Assembly: GCA_029974035.1 (NCBI GenBank)
Contig: JARKQG010000088.1
Coordinates: 1 to 42,366, forward strand
Length of the DNA stretch: 42,366 nt
Direction of reading: 5' to 3'
Origin: Eubacteriales bacterium
Lineage (GTDB): Bacteria > Bacillota_A > Clostridia > Christensenellales > Aristaeellaceae
Part shown: positions 6,508 through 14,940 of the stretch, in pieces
How positions within the stretch are numbered: position 1 is the first letter of the stretch
How the letters are laid out: each line of letters starts with the position of its first letter
Made by a program: the position numbers and the translations under genes
The notes under the pieces: generated by a model
Database searches by the model: none
What the model was told of the DNA's origin: nothing
What the model saw: the letters and a program-made list of their open reading frames with translations, nothing else

Positions 6508-7638
6508 ATGAGCGTTGCCATCCACATCAGACAGGCGGTCAAGCGGTACGGGAGCACGACGGTCATCCCGGATCTGTCCGTCGACATCGCAAACGGCGAA
6601 CTCTTCACGCTTTTGGGGCCTTCCGGCTGCGGGAAGACCACGCTGCTCAGGATGATCGCCGGCTTCAACAGCATCGAGGGCGGAGAGTTTTTCTTTGACG
6701 ACCGGCGGATCAACGCCATCGATCCCGGGAAGCGCAACATCGGCATGGTGTTTCAGAACTATGCCATCTTCCCACACCTGTCGGTGCGCAAAAACGTGGC
6801 CTTCGGCCTGAAAAACCGCCGCATGTCCCGGGAGGAAATCCGGGAGGAAACCCAAAAATTCCTCCGGCTGGTGAAGATCGAGGAGTACGCGGACCGGATG
6901 CCCGACCGGCTCTCCGGCGGCCAGCAGCAGCGGGTGGCGCTGGCCCGGGCGCTGGTAATCCAGCCGGACGTGCTCCTGATGGACGAGCCGCTGTCCAACC
7001 TGGACGCCAAGCTGCGCGTCGAGATGCGCACCGTCATCAAGCACATCCAGCGGGATGTGGGCATCACCACCGTGTACGTCACCCACGATCAGGAGGAGGC
7101 CATGGCCATCTCCGACCGCATCGCCGTCATGAACCAGGGCCGGATCCAGCACATCGGCACGCCCAAGGACATCTACCAGCGGCCGGCAAATCTGTTTGTG
7201 GCCACGTTCATCGGCAAGTCCAACGTGCTGTCCGGCCGCACGGTGCGGGCGGGGGCGCATTGCTGGGTCGAGTTCAAAAACGGCTATCGGGTGAGCGCGG
7301 ACAACGTGCGCCCGGAGTACCGGCGCGACGCGGAGGTCATCCTCTCCGTGCGGCCCGAGGAGCTGCTGCTCGCGGCCGAGCCGGAGGGCGGGGCCGAGGG
7401 CATCCGCGCCGTCATCGACGACAGCGTCTTTCTGGGCAGCAACACCCACTACTTCGTGACGATGGAGACCGGCGAAAAGGCGGAGATCATCCAGGAGTCG
7501 ATGATCGACTCCATCCTGCCGCCGGGGGCGCGGATCCTTTTGACGGTCAAGACCGAGAAGATCAACATCTTCCTGAAGGAGAGCCGGGAGAGCGTCATGA
7601 AGGGCGTGAAAAACGATCTGGAGGTGCTGCCCAAGTGA
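6508..7638 (+). CDS. ABC importer ATP-binding protein (FbpC/PotA type, with TOBE domain)
   Basis: A 376-residue ATPase energising an importer. Walker A GPSGCGKTT (37-45), Q-loop VFQNYAIFPH, signature LSGGQQQR (135-142), Walker B VLLMDEP (155-161) and the switch histidine in YVTHDQEEA are intact. The C-terminal about 130 residues form a TOBE-like beta domain, typical of the ferric iron, polyamine, 2-aminoethylphosphonate and sugar subclasses. First gene of a three-gene operon; its TGA overlaps the permease ATG by one base. The substrate cannot be set from this subunit. Confidence 0.93.
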   Translation: MSVAIHIRQAVKRYGSTTVIPDLSVDIANGELFTLLGPSGCGKTTLLRMIAGFNSIEGGEFFFDDRRINAIDPGKRNIGMVFQNYAIFPHLSVRKNVAFGLKNRRMSREEIREETQKFLRLVKIEEYADRMPDRLSGGQQQRVALARALVIQPDVLLMDEPLSNLDAKLRVEMRTVIKHIQRDVGITTVYVTHDQEEAMAISDRIAVMNQGRIQHIGTPKDIYQRPANLFVATFIGKSNVLSGRTVRAGAHCWVEFKNGYRVSADNVRPEYRRDAEVILSVRPEELLLAAEPEGGAEGIRAVIDDSVFLGSNTHYFVTMETGEKAEIIQESMIDSILPPGARILLTVKTEKINIFLKESRESVMKGVKNDLEVLPK

Positions 7639-9290
7639 TGCGCACCCGAAAGCGGCTGGAAATCTGGAACTGGCTGGCGGCGGGCCTGCTGCTGCTGTTT
7701 CTGGTGTTTTTCATCTACCCCTGCGTGCGGCTGATGTGGGAGGCGTTCTACACCGAAAAGACGGGGTTCACCCTGGGCGCCTTTGCCAAGTTCTTTGAAA
7801 AGAGCTACTATTGGAACACGATTCTCAATTCCTTCAAGGTGTCCGGCGCGGTGATGCTGATCTCGCTGGTGCTGGGCGTGCCATTTTCCTATTTCTTCTC
7901 GTTCTACCGGCTGAAGGGGCGGCGGGTGCTGTTTGTGCTGGCGCTCCTTTGCACCATGTCCGCGCCCTTCATCGGCGCGTATTCGTGGATCATGCTATTG
8001 GGCCGGTCCGGCGTGATCACGAAGTTCCTGGAGGGCTTCGGGCTGAAAATCGGCTCCATCTACGGGTTTGACGGCATCCTGCTGGTGCAGGCGCTCAAGC
8101 TCTTTCCGCTGGTGGTCATCTACATGAACGGCGCGTTCCAGGACATCGACAACAGCCTCATGGAGGCCTCCGCCAACCTGGGCTGCGGCGGCGTCCGGCG
8201 CTTTTTCCGGATTGTGATGGGGCTGACCATGCCCACGATCCTGGCGGCGGCGCTGATCGTATTCATGCGCGCCTTTGCGGACTTCGGCACCCCCGCCATC
8301 ATCGGCGAGGGGTACAAGACGTTCCCGGTGCTGATCTACGACTCGTTTTTGAGCGAGGTGGGCGCGGACTACAACTTTGCCTCGGCGGTCAGCGTGCTGG
8401 CGATCATCCTGACGGGCGTGGTGTTTCTGATCCAGAAATTCGCCACCAACCGGTTCAAGTTCTCGATCAACTCGCTGCACCCAATCCAGAAAAAGACGCC
8501 CCGGGGGCTTTCCGGCTTTTTGATGCACGCTTACTGCTACGTGCTGATCGCGGTGGCGCTTTTGCCGCAGTTCTACATCGTGGCCGACTCCTTCCGGGAC
8601 TACAAGGGACAGGTGGCCCAGAGCACCTATTCGCTGTCCAACTACCAAAACGCGGTCCGGAAGCTGCTGGGCCGGTCGATCTCCAACACGCTGACGATTT
8701 CGGTCCTGGCACTGGCCATCATCATCGTGGTGGCGGTTTTGATCGCCTACCTGGTGGTGCGCCGCGGCGGCGCGATGAATAATCTGATCGACACCATCTC
8801 CATGCTGCCCTACATCATGCCCGGCGCGGTCATCGGCATCGCGCTGATCATCGCCTTCGGCGGCAAATACTTCTCGCTGACGGGCACCATGGCCATCATG
8901 GTGATCGCGCTGGCAATCCGACGAATGCCCTACACCAGCCGCTCGGCCACCGCCACCATCATGCAGATTCCCATCAGCACCGAGGAGGCGGCCATCAGCC
9001 TGGGCGCGTCCAAGCTCAAGACCTTCGCCTTCATCACGGTGCCGCAGATGTCCAGCGGTATCATTTCCGGCGCGATTCTCAGCTTTGTGTCCATCATCAC
9101 GGAGATGTCCAGCGGCATTTTCCTGTACAACAACCGCACCATTACCCTGACGCTGAGCACCTATTCCGCCATCACCCTGGGCTCCTACGGCACGGCCTCG
9201 GCCTTTGCCACCATCACCACGCTGCTCACCATCGTCTGCCTCGTCCTCTACCTGGTGTTCACCCGCGGCAACGAGCGGGTGCGCGTATAG
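7638..9290 (+). CDS. Fused double-domain ABC permease (FbpB/ThiP type)
   Basis: A 550-residue membrane protein containing two tandem permease domains, so one polypeptide supplies both membrane halves. Each half has an EAA coupling loop: EASANLG near residue 176 and EEAAISLGAS near 448. About twelve hydrophobic helices are visible, beginning with LAAGLLLLFLVFFIYP. The ATG at 7638 overlaps the ATPase stop codon (TGATG), implying translational coupling. This fused layout is typical of Fe3+, thiamine and 2-aminoethylphosphonate importers. It is followed by a short hairpin and then the binding-protein gene. Confidence 0.92.
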   Translation: MRTRKRLEIWNWLAAGLLLLFLVFFIYPCVRLMWEAFYTEKTGFTLGAFAKFFEKSYYWNTILNSFKVSGAVMLISLVLGVPFSYFFSFYRLKGRRVLFVLALLCTMSAPFIGAYSWIMLLGRSGVITKFLEGFGLKIGSIYGFDGILLVQALKLFPLVVIYMNGAFQDIDNSLMEASANLGCGGVRRFFRIVMGLTMPTILAAALIVFMRAFADFGTPAIIGEGYKTFPVLIYDSFLSEVGADYNFASAVSVLAIILTGVVFLIQKFATNRFKFSINSLHPIQKKTPRGLSGFLMHAYCYVLIAVALLPQFYIVADSFRDYKGQVAQSTYSLSNYQNAVRKLLGRSISNTLTISVLALAIIIVVAVLIAYLVVRRGGAMNNLIDTISMLPYIMPGAVIGIALIIAFGGKYFSLTGTMAIMVIALAIRRMPYTSRSATATIMQIPISTEEAAISLGASKLKTFAFITVPQMSSGIISGAILSFVSIITEMSSGIFLYNNRTITLTLSTYSAITLGSYGTASAFATITTLLTIVCLVLYLVFTRGNERVRV

Positions 9291-9294
9291 GCGC

Positions 9295-9314
9295 ATAGAG
9301 CCCCTCGGCTCTAT
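9295..9314 (+). repeat. Intercistronic hairpin before the binding-protein gene
   Basis: A perfect 8-bp inverted repeat (9295-9302 with 9307-9314, CCTC loop) between permease and binding-protein genes, with no T run. Probably an mRNA processing or stability element that lets the binding protein be made in excess. Confidence 0.5.
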
Positions 9315-9340
9315 AGTATAGCAAAACGGGAGGAAACCAC

Positions 9341-10399
9341 ATGAAAAAAGCGATCGGGTTGTTCCTGGCATGCCTTCTGATCCTGGGCACCTGCGCGGCG
9401 GGGGCTGTGGCGGAAGAGAAGCCGTCCTGGGTGCGCGATGACCCCGGCGCCATCGGCAACACCATCGTCGTATACTCCACCCTGGACGACGCCCAGCAGG
9501 CCACCGTGGAGGCCATCTGGTACAAGTACTACCCCGACTGCACGATTGAGTGGATCACCGATTCCGTGGGCAAGCTGATCGCCCGCGCCCGCGGGGAGGT
9601 CAACAACCCCCAGGCGGACGTGATCATGGGCGGCCTGTTTGAATCGGACGGCACCACCTTCCACGACGTGCTCCAGCCCTACACCCCTTCCATCGCCGAC
9701 GAGTTGACCATGCTGGACCCCTACGGCTACTACAGCTACTTTGACATCCAGTACATGGCGCTGGTCACCAACAACGACCTGATGAAGGAGCTGGGCATCG
9801 AGATCAAGGGCTATCAGGATCTGCTCCAGCCAGAGCTGAAGGGCCGGATCATCCTGGCCGACCCCAACGCCTCCTCCTCCGCCTACCGCCAGTTCCACAC
9901 CATCCTGGCGCTGATGGGGGATTCCTTCGGCGACGACAAGGCGTGGGACTATCTGGACAAGCTCATCGCCAACTGCGCGGGCGTGATCACTACGTCCTCT
10001 TCCACGGTGTTCAAAAGTGTCATCTCCGGCGAGTACGCCGTGGGCCTGACCTATGAAAACATCGTTCAGATGCAGATTGAAAAGAACGGCGCGGACAACA
10101 TCACGCTGGTCTACCCGGTGGAGGGCAACACCGCCTGCGCCTCCGGCGGCGGCATGATCAAGGACTGCCCGCACCCCGACGCGGCGGCGGCGTTTTTGGA
10201 CTTCTGCGCCTCCGTGGACTACCAGAAGGCCCGCTCCGACGAGAACTGCGCCCGCGGCACCAACGCCAACATCAAGTATGGCAACTATCCGCCGGACTCC
10301 GAGCTGGGCGTGGTCAAGATCGACTGGGAGTGGCTCGGCACCCAGAAGACCGCCCTATTGGAGAAGTGGACGGAGCACTGGGCGCAGTACGCGGGCTGA
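9341..10399 (+). CDS. Extracellular solute-binding protein of the Fe3+/phosphonate-type ABC importer
   Basis: A 352-residue exported binding protein. It starts MKKAIGLFLACLLILG and has an AGAVA-EE signal-peptidase-I-like site near residue 24; the nearby Cys is not in a good lipobox (LGTC). The mature part resembles the two-lobe family-1 fold of FbpA/PhnS-like receptors, e.g. VYSTLDDAQQATVEA (residues 43-57) and QADVIMGG (residues 89-96). The double tyrosine used by ferric-binding proteins is not evident (a single Tyr in GLTYENIV), so iron should not be assumed. A GGGAGGAAACC site precedes the ATG. Last gene of the operon, followed by a strong palindrome. Confidence 0.88.
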   Translation: MKKAIGLFLACLLILGTCAAGAVAEEKPSWVRDDPGAIGNTIVVYSTLDDAQQATVEAIWYKYYPDCTIEWITDSVGKLIARARGEVNNPQADVIMGGLFESDGTTFHDVLQPYTPSIADELTMLDPYGYYSYFDIQYMALVTNNDLMKELGIEIKGYQDLLQPELKGRIILADPNASSSAYRQFHTILALMGDSFGDDKAWDYLDKLIANCAGVITTSSSTVFKSVISGEYAVGLTYENIVQMQIEKNGADNITLVYPVEGNTACASGGGMIKDCPHPDAAAAFLDFCASVDYQKARSDENCARGTNANIKYGNYPPDSELGVVKIDWEWLGTQKTALLEKWTEHWAQYAG

Positions 10400-10442
10400 C
10401 GCCCCGACGCCGACAGAAAAACGGGCCATGGACGACAAAAAG

Positions 10443-10473
10443 CCGGGGGCGGGAGAATTTCTCCCGCCCCCGG
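10443..10473. terminator. Perfect GC-rich palindrome terminator between convergent operons
   Basis: A 15-bp perfect inverted repeat around one base, core GGGCGGGAGAATTTCTCCC, between the importer operon and the convergent deaminase gene. No T tract follows. The same core recurs at 42193-42225. Confidence 0.7.
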
Positions 10474-10504
10474 TCTACGCACCGAACCCCGCCTTTTTTG
10501 CGCG

Positions 10505-11767
10505 CTACACGACGCCCAGCGCCCGCGCGGATTCCATCGCCTTTTGGCGGACCTCCGCCTCGTCCAGGGTGGTAAAGCGGCCGTCTTCGTAGAGGATGCG
10601 CCCGTTGACCATCGTGAGACGGACGTTGAGCGCCTGGGCGGCGTAGACCGCGTCGGCCACCGGGTCGGCCCCGGGCAGCATGTTCTCCGCCGCGCCGTCC
10701 ACGAGGATCATGTCGGCGCGCAGGCCCGCCTCGATGCGCCCGCAGTCCGCATAGCCCAGCGCCCGCGCACCGGTTTCGGTGGCCATGGTCAGCGCCTGGG
10801 CCGCGGGGAGCAGCTTCGGGTCCCCGAACACGCCCTTTTGCACGAGCGACGCCAGGCGCATGTCGCCCATCATGTCCAGTACGTTGTTGCTGGAGGGGCC
10901 GTCGGTGCCCAGCGCCACCCGAACGCCCGATGCCAGCATCCGCGAAACCGGCGCGACGCCGGAGGCCAGTTTCAGGTTGCTGGCCGGGTTGTGGGCCATG
11001 TACACGCCGCGGCGGGCGAGGATTTCGATGTCCGCGTCCGTCACGTGCACCAGGTGCGCCGCGATGGCCGGCCGGTTGAAAAGGCCGATCCGGTCGAAAT
11101 AGGCCACCGGCGTGACGCCGTGGCGCTCGATGCAGCCATCCACCTCCGCCCGCGTTTCCGACACGTGGACGTGGACGCCGGTGGACAGCGCTTCGGCCGT
11201 CTCCGCCGCGCGGGCGGCGGTATCCGGCGTGGTCAGGTATTCGCTGTGCAGCCCCACGTACACATGCACAAGGCCGTTCGCCGCCCCCTCGTGGTCGCGG
11301 TAGAGCGCCCGGGTGGAGTCAACCCCCGCCCGGTCGGTGCAGCCCCGGCAGATGTTGGCGCGGATGCCCGCCTCCACCGCCGCCCGGGCCACCTCGTCCA
11401 TGAAAAAGTACATGTCCGCGAAGGCCACCGTGCCGCGCCGGATCATCTCCATAATGGCCAGCCGCGTGCCGTTGTACACGTGCTCCGCGTTCAGCCGGTC
11501 CTCAATGGGGAAGATCCGGTGCAGCCAGTCCATGAGGTTGAGGTCGCTGCCCACGCCCCGCTCCAGCGTCATGGCGGCGTGGCAGTGGGCGTTGTAAAAT
11601 CCGGGCATCAGAAGGCCGCCCCGGCCGTCGACGCGGCGCGCGCCGGAATCGTTCGGACAGTTTCCGGTCTCGCCCGCGTAGCGGATGAATGCCCCGTCCG
11701 TGAGGACGCAGCCCTCGGGATAATACTCTTTTCCGGTGCAGAGCCGGACGTTTTCAATTCTGATCAT
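10505..11767 (-). CDS. mtaD: 5-methylthioadenosine/S-adenosylhomocysteine deaminase-type amidohydrolase
   Basis: A 420-residue metal-dependent amidohydrolase of the MTA/SAH deaminase group, which converts SAH or MTA to its inosyl derivative plus ammonia. Metal-binding AHCHAAM (His61 and His63), later histidine segments (HVHVSETRAEVDG, AAHLVHVTD) and GTDGPSSNN are the usual landmarks. The ATG at 11767 is preferred over the GTG just before it because AGGAGAA is correctly spaced only for the ATG. It lies 8 bases after the AdoHcy hydrolase gene, so both act on SAH. Guanine or other purine-analogue deamination is a less likely alternative. Confidence 0.88.
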   Translation of the reverse strand: MIRIENVRLCTGKEYYPEGCVLTDGAFIRYAGETGNCPNDSGARRVDGRGGLLMPGFYNAHCHAAMTLERGVGSDLNLMDWLHRIFPIEDRLNAEHVYNGTRLAIMEMIRRGTVAFADMYFFMDEVARAAVEAGIRANICRGCTDRAGVDSTRALYRDHEGAANGLVHVYVGLHSEYLTTPDTAARAAETAEALSTGVHVHVSETRAEVDGCIERHGVTPVAYFDRIGLFNRPAIAAHLVHVTDADIEILARRGVYMAHNPASNLKLASGVAPVSRMLASGVRVALGTDGPSSNNVLDMMGDMRLASLVQKGVFGDPKLLPAAQALTMATETGARALGYADCGRIEAGLRADMILVDGAAENMLPGADPVADAVYAAQALNVRLTMVNGRILYEDGRFTTLDEAEVRQKAMESARALGVV

Positions 11768-11775
11768 CACTTCTC

Positions 11776-13020
11776 CTATTCGCCGGACGAGCGGATGTAG
11801 GCAGCCTGCTCGTCGGTCAGGCGGTCGATGGATAGGCCCATCGCGTCCAGCTTCATCCGGGCGACGGCCTCGTCGATCTCCGGCGGCACGTCGTACACGC
11901 CCGGCTTGAGCGCCCCTTTGTGCCTTGCCACGTACTCCGCTGAGAGCGCCTGCAGCGCGAAGCTGATGTCCATGATCTCCGCGGGGTGGCCGTCTCCCGC
12001 CGCCAGGTTCACCAGCCTGCCCTCGGCCAGGATGTACAGCGTGCGCCCGTCGGGCATTTCCAGCGCCTCGATGTTGCGGCGCGCCTCGTAGCGCCGTACC
12101 GCGGCCTTCTGCATGGCGGCCACCGCCACCTCCACGTCAAAGTGGCCGGCGTTGCACAGTATCGCGCCGTCCCTGAGGTGTTTGGCGTGCTCGGCGGTGA
12201 TCACGTCCCGGCAGCCGGTAACGGTGACGAACAGGTCGCCGATTGGGACGGCCTCGTCCATGGGCATCACATCGCAGCCGTCCATGGCGGCCTCCACCGC
12301 GCGGATCGGGTCCACCTCGCACACCGCCACCCGCGCGCCCAGCCCCCTGGCCCGGAGCGCCACGCCCTTGCCGCACCAGCCGTAGCCGGCCACCACCACC
12401 GTCTTGGAGGCCACCACCAGGTTGGTGGTGCGCAAAATGCCGTCCCACACCGATTGGCCGGTGCCGTAGCGGTTGTCAAAGAGGTATTTCATCTTCGCGT
12501 CGTTGACGCAGAACATCGGGAAGCCCAACGTCCCCGCCGCCGCCCTGGCGCGCAGCCGCATGACGCCGGTGGTGGTTTCCTCGCCGCCGCCAATGAGGTT
12601 TTTGGCCAGATCCGGGCGCTCCTCGCAGAGAATGTGGGTCAGGTCGCCGCCGTCGTCCAGGATCAGATCGGGGGAGAAGGACAGCGCCTCGATCAGATGG
12701 GCGCGGTATTCCTCCGGCGTGGCGGCGTGCCAGGCGAATACCTCCACCCCCGCCTCGGCAAGGGCTGCCGCCACGTCGTCCTGGGTGGACAGCGGGTTGC
12801 AGCCGGTGATGCGCACCCGGGCGCCGCCCGCCCTGAACAGCAGCGCGGCGCGGGCGGTCTTGGCCTCCAGGTGAATCGACATCGTCATATTCAGACCGGA
12901 AAAGGGCTTCTCCCGCGAGAACCGCTCTTCCAGCCGGTTAAGAAGCGGCATGTGCCGCCGCACCCATTCGATCTTCTTCGCGCCCGAAGGCGCCAGCGCC
13001 GGATTCCGGATGATGCTCAT
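11776..13020 (-). CDS. ahcY: S-adenosylhomocysteine hydrolase
   Basis: A 414-residue NAD-dependent enzyme that splits S-adenosylhomocysteine into adenosine and homocysteine, removing the inhibitory product of methyl transfer. Visible: LNMTMSIHLEAKTA (43-56) and TGCNPLSTQDDVAAAL (72-87) of the substrate domain, then DNRYGTGQS (182-190) and the NAD-binding GYGWCGKGVA (212-221), and NAGHFDVEV. The length fits the shorter archaeal/thermophile-like form, which lacks the about 40-residue insertion of many bacterial enzymes. The ATG at 13020 has GGAGGGAC upstream. Only 13 bases separate it from ispDF. Confidence 0.95.
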   Translation of the reverse strand: MSIIRNPALAPSGAKKIEWVRRHMPLLNRLEERFSREKPFSGLNMTMSIHLEAKTARAALLFRAGGARVRITGCNPLSTQDDVAAALAEAGVEVFAWHAATPEEYRAHLIEALSFSPDLILDDGGDLTHILCEERPDLAKNLIGGGEETTTGVMRLRARAAAGTLGFPMFCVNDAKMKYLFDNRYGTGQSVWDGILRTTNLVVASKTVVVAGYGWCGKGVALRARGLGARVAVCEVDPIRAVEAAMDGCDVMPMDEAVPIGDLFVTVTGCRDVITAEHAKHLRDGAILCNAGHFDVEVAVAAMQKAAVRRYEARRNIEALEMPDGRTLYILAEGRLVNLAAGDGHPAEIMDISFALQALSAEYVARHKGALKPGVYDVPPEIDEAVARMKLDAMGLSIDRLTDEQAAYIRSSGE

Positions 13021-13033
13021 CGATGTCCCTCCG

Positions 13034-14197
13034 CTAGTTCGTAATGCCCGCGATGGCCGTGGCGCTGATGCCCTCGCCCCGGCCCTCAAAACCCATGCCC
13101 TCGGTGGTGGTGGCCTTGACGGACACCCGATCCACCGGGATGGCCAGCGCGCGGGCGATGTTTTCGCGCATCGCGTCCCGGTAGGGCGCGAGCCGGGGCG
13201 CCTGGGCCACAATGGTCACGTCCGCGTTGCCCGGATACCAGCCCTCCGCCCGAAGGAACCGGACCACCCTTTCAAGCAGCTTCATGGAGTCCGCGTCCTT
13301 GAAGGCGGGATCGCTGTCGGGAAAGCGGGCGCCGATATCGCCCAGTGCCGCCGCGCCCAAGAGCGCGTCCGCCAGCGCGTGGGCGGCCACGTCCGCGTCG
13401 GAATGGCCCAGAAGGCCCTTGTCAAAGGGGATCTCCACGCCGCACAGCACGAGCCTGCGCCCGGCGACCAGCCGATGGGCGTCCAGCCCCAGGCCGAAGC
13501 GCGCCCGGGCCATGAGAAGGGCCTCCGCGGTGCGGAGGTCGTCCTGCGTGGTCATCTTCGGGTTCGCGCCGGGGGCGGATTCCACCAGCGTCACCGCGCC
13601 GTAGGCGCGCTCCACCAGCCCCGCGTCGTCGGTAATGTCCAAAAAGCCCTCCGATCGGGCGATTTCGTGGGCCCGGCGGATCATCTCCACCTGAAACGTC
13701 TGAGGCGTCTGCACCGCCCGCAGCGCGTCGCGCGCCACCGTCGCAACCGCGCGGCCGGATTCGTCCACCCGCTTGATGGTGTCCGTCACCGGCGTGGCGG
13801 CCACGCCGCTGCCGGTGGCCTCGGCCGCCTCCACCGTGCGGCAAATCAGTTCCGGTGAAACGAAGCAGCGCGCCGCATCGTGGATGGCCACCACCCGCGC
13901 GCCTTCGGGCAGCATCTGAAGGCCGTTCCACACCGATTCCCACCGGGTGGCGCCGCCGGGCGCCACGGCCCGGACCAGCGGGCTTTCGCCCTCGGCCGCG
14001 GCCATCGCGCGGTAGTGCGGCATGTCCTCCCCGGCGATCACCAGCACCGCGCCCTCAAAGCAGCCGCTCTTTTCCATCGCGTCCATGGAACGCGAAAGCA
14101 GCGAACGGCCCACCAGCGGGTGCAATGCCTTGTTGTAGCCCAGGCCCATGCGCTCGCCCCGTCCGGCCGCCACCACGACCGCCCAGACCCCCGTCAT
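13034..14197 (-). CDS. ispDF: Bifunctional IspD-IspF fusion of the MEP isoprenoid pathway
   Basis: A 387-residue fusion. Residues 1 to about 228 are IspD (MEP cytidylyltransferase) with VVAAGRGERMG and IHDAARCF. Residues about 230-387 are IspF (MEcPP synthase) with GLGLDAHRL, the metal ligands LGHSDADV, GDIGARFPDSD and VKATTTEGMGFEGRGEG. The two enzymes are not consecutive in the pathway (IspE acts between them), but this fusion is well known in several bacterial groups. The ATG overlaps the rqcP stop by four bases (ATGA), showing translational coupling. Confidence 0.96.
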   Translation of the reverse strand: MTGVWAVVVAAGRGERMGLGYNKALHPLVGRSLLSRSMDAMEKSGCFEGAVLVIAGEDMPHYRAMAAAEGESPLVRAVAPGGATRWESVWNGLQMLPEGARVVAIHDAARCFVSPELICRTVEAAEATGSGVAATPVTDTIKRVDESGRAVATVARDALRAVQTPQTFQVEMIRRAHEIARSEGFLDITDDAGLVERAYGAVTLVESAPGANPKMTTQDDLRTAEALLMARARFGLGLDAHRLVAGRRLVLCGVEIPFDKGLLGHSDADVAAHALADALLGAAALGDIGARFPDSDPAFKDADSMKLLERVVRFLRAEGWYPGNADVTIVAQAPRLAPYRDAMRENIARALAIPVDRVSVKATTTEGMGFEGRGEGISATAIAGITN

Positions 14198-14490
14198 GGG
14201 ATGATGCGGTACATGCCCGCCGCGTCCGCCTTGAGCACGTGCTCGTTCAGCGTCACGACCTCGTACTGGGTCAGCCTGTCGCCAAAGCGCACGCTAATGA
14301 TGTCGCCCACCCGCACGTTGGCGCCGGGCTTGGCCTCTTTGCCGCCCAGCATCACGTGCCCGGTGTCGCAGGCGTCGCTGGCGACGCTCCTGCGCTTGAT
14401 GATGCGGGAAACCTTAAGGTACTTGTCCAGCCGCATCGTCTGGGTTTCCGTCTGCGCGTCCTTTTCCCGATCGCGCTTGTCCCTGCTCAT
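14194..14490 (-). CDS. rqcP: S4-domain RNA-binding protein RqcP (YabO family)
   Basis: A 98-residue S4-domain protein. The motif MRLDKYLKVSRIIKRR (19-34) followed by GHVMLGG and VRVGDIISV is diagnostic of RqcP/YabO, which binds stalled 50S-peptidyl-tRNA complexes and supports alanine tailing by RqcH. It has an 18-residue charged N-terminal extension compared with the usual start at MRLDK; the upstream start at 14490 is chosen because TAGGAGGAC precedes it. Its place after mazG and hup and near spoVT matches the Firmicutes spoVT-yabN-yabO region. Confidence 0.9.
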   Translation of the reverse strand: MSRDKRDREKDAQTETQTMRLDKYLKVSRIIKRRSVASDACDTGHVMLGGKEAKPGANVRVGDIISVRFGDRLTQYEVVTLNEHVLKADAAGMYRIIP

Positions 14491-14510
14491 GCATGTCCTC
14501 CTATCGACAA

Positions 14511-14535
14511 GAAAAAGAACGGGGCATTTGCCCCG
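14511..14535 (-). terminator. Intrinsic terminator after hup
   Basis: On the minus strand CGGGGCA/TGCCCCG forms a hairpin (14535-14520) followed by TTCTTTTTC (14519-14511). It lies between hup and rqcP and should let hup be expressed at a higher level than the genes after it. A T run is also present on the plus-strand side. Confidence 0.7.
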
Positions 14536-14556
14536 CTTTTTCCGACCGCGGAATGA

Positions 14557-14826
14557 TTACAGCGCGTCCTTGAAGGTCTTGCCGGCCTTGAAAACCGGGC
14601 TCTTGGACGCCGGAATCTCGATGGTTTCGCCGGTGGCGGGGTTGCGGCCGGAGTGTGCGGCGCGCTCTTTGACCTCGAAGCTCCCAAAGCCCACGAGCTG
14701 CACCTTGTCACCCTCCTTGAGGGCAGCGGTCACGGTTTCGACAAAGGCATCGAGCGCCTTTTCCGCCTGCTTGCGCTCCAGCCCGGACTTCTCGGCAATC
14801 TGCGCGATCAGGGTAGCCTTGTTCAT
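14557..14826 (-). CDS. hup: DNA-binding protein HU
   Basis: An 89-residue HU-family nucleoid protein. MNKATLIAQIAEKSGL, VQLVGFGSFEVKERAAHSGR and NPATGETIEIPASKSPVFK cover the dimerisation helices, the DNA-binding arms and the conserved Arg/Pro of the arm tips. Full length for the family. The ATG at 14826 is preceded by GGAGGTG. It sits between mazG and rqcP; a terminator follows it. The 115-base gap upstream holds a CAG-TTTTCC/GGAAAA-CTG inverted repeat (about 14900-14935) but no clear promoter. Confidence 0.97.
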   Translation of the reverse strand: MNKATLIAQIAEKSGLERKQAEKALDAFVETVTAALKEGDKVQLVGFGSFEVKERAAHSGRNPATGETIEIPASKSPVFKAGKTFKDAL

Positions 14827-14940
14827 GAAAGGAACACCTCCACAAAATGATTGCAACGTTCTGGCAAAAATCAACCGTTCCGTTATCAATTCGCCCCGAC
14901 ATGCAGGTTTTCCTGCCTGCCGGCGGAAAACTGACATTTT

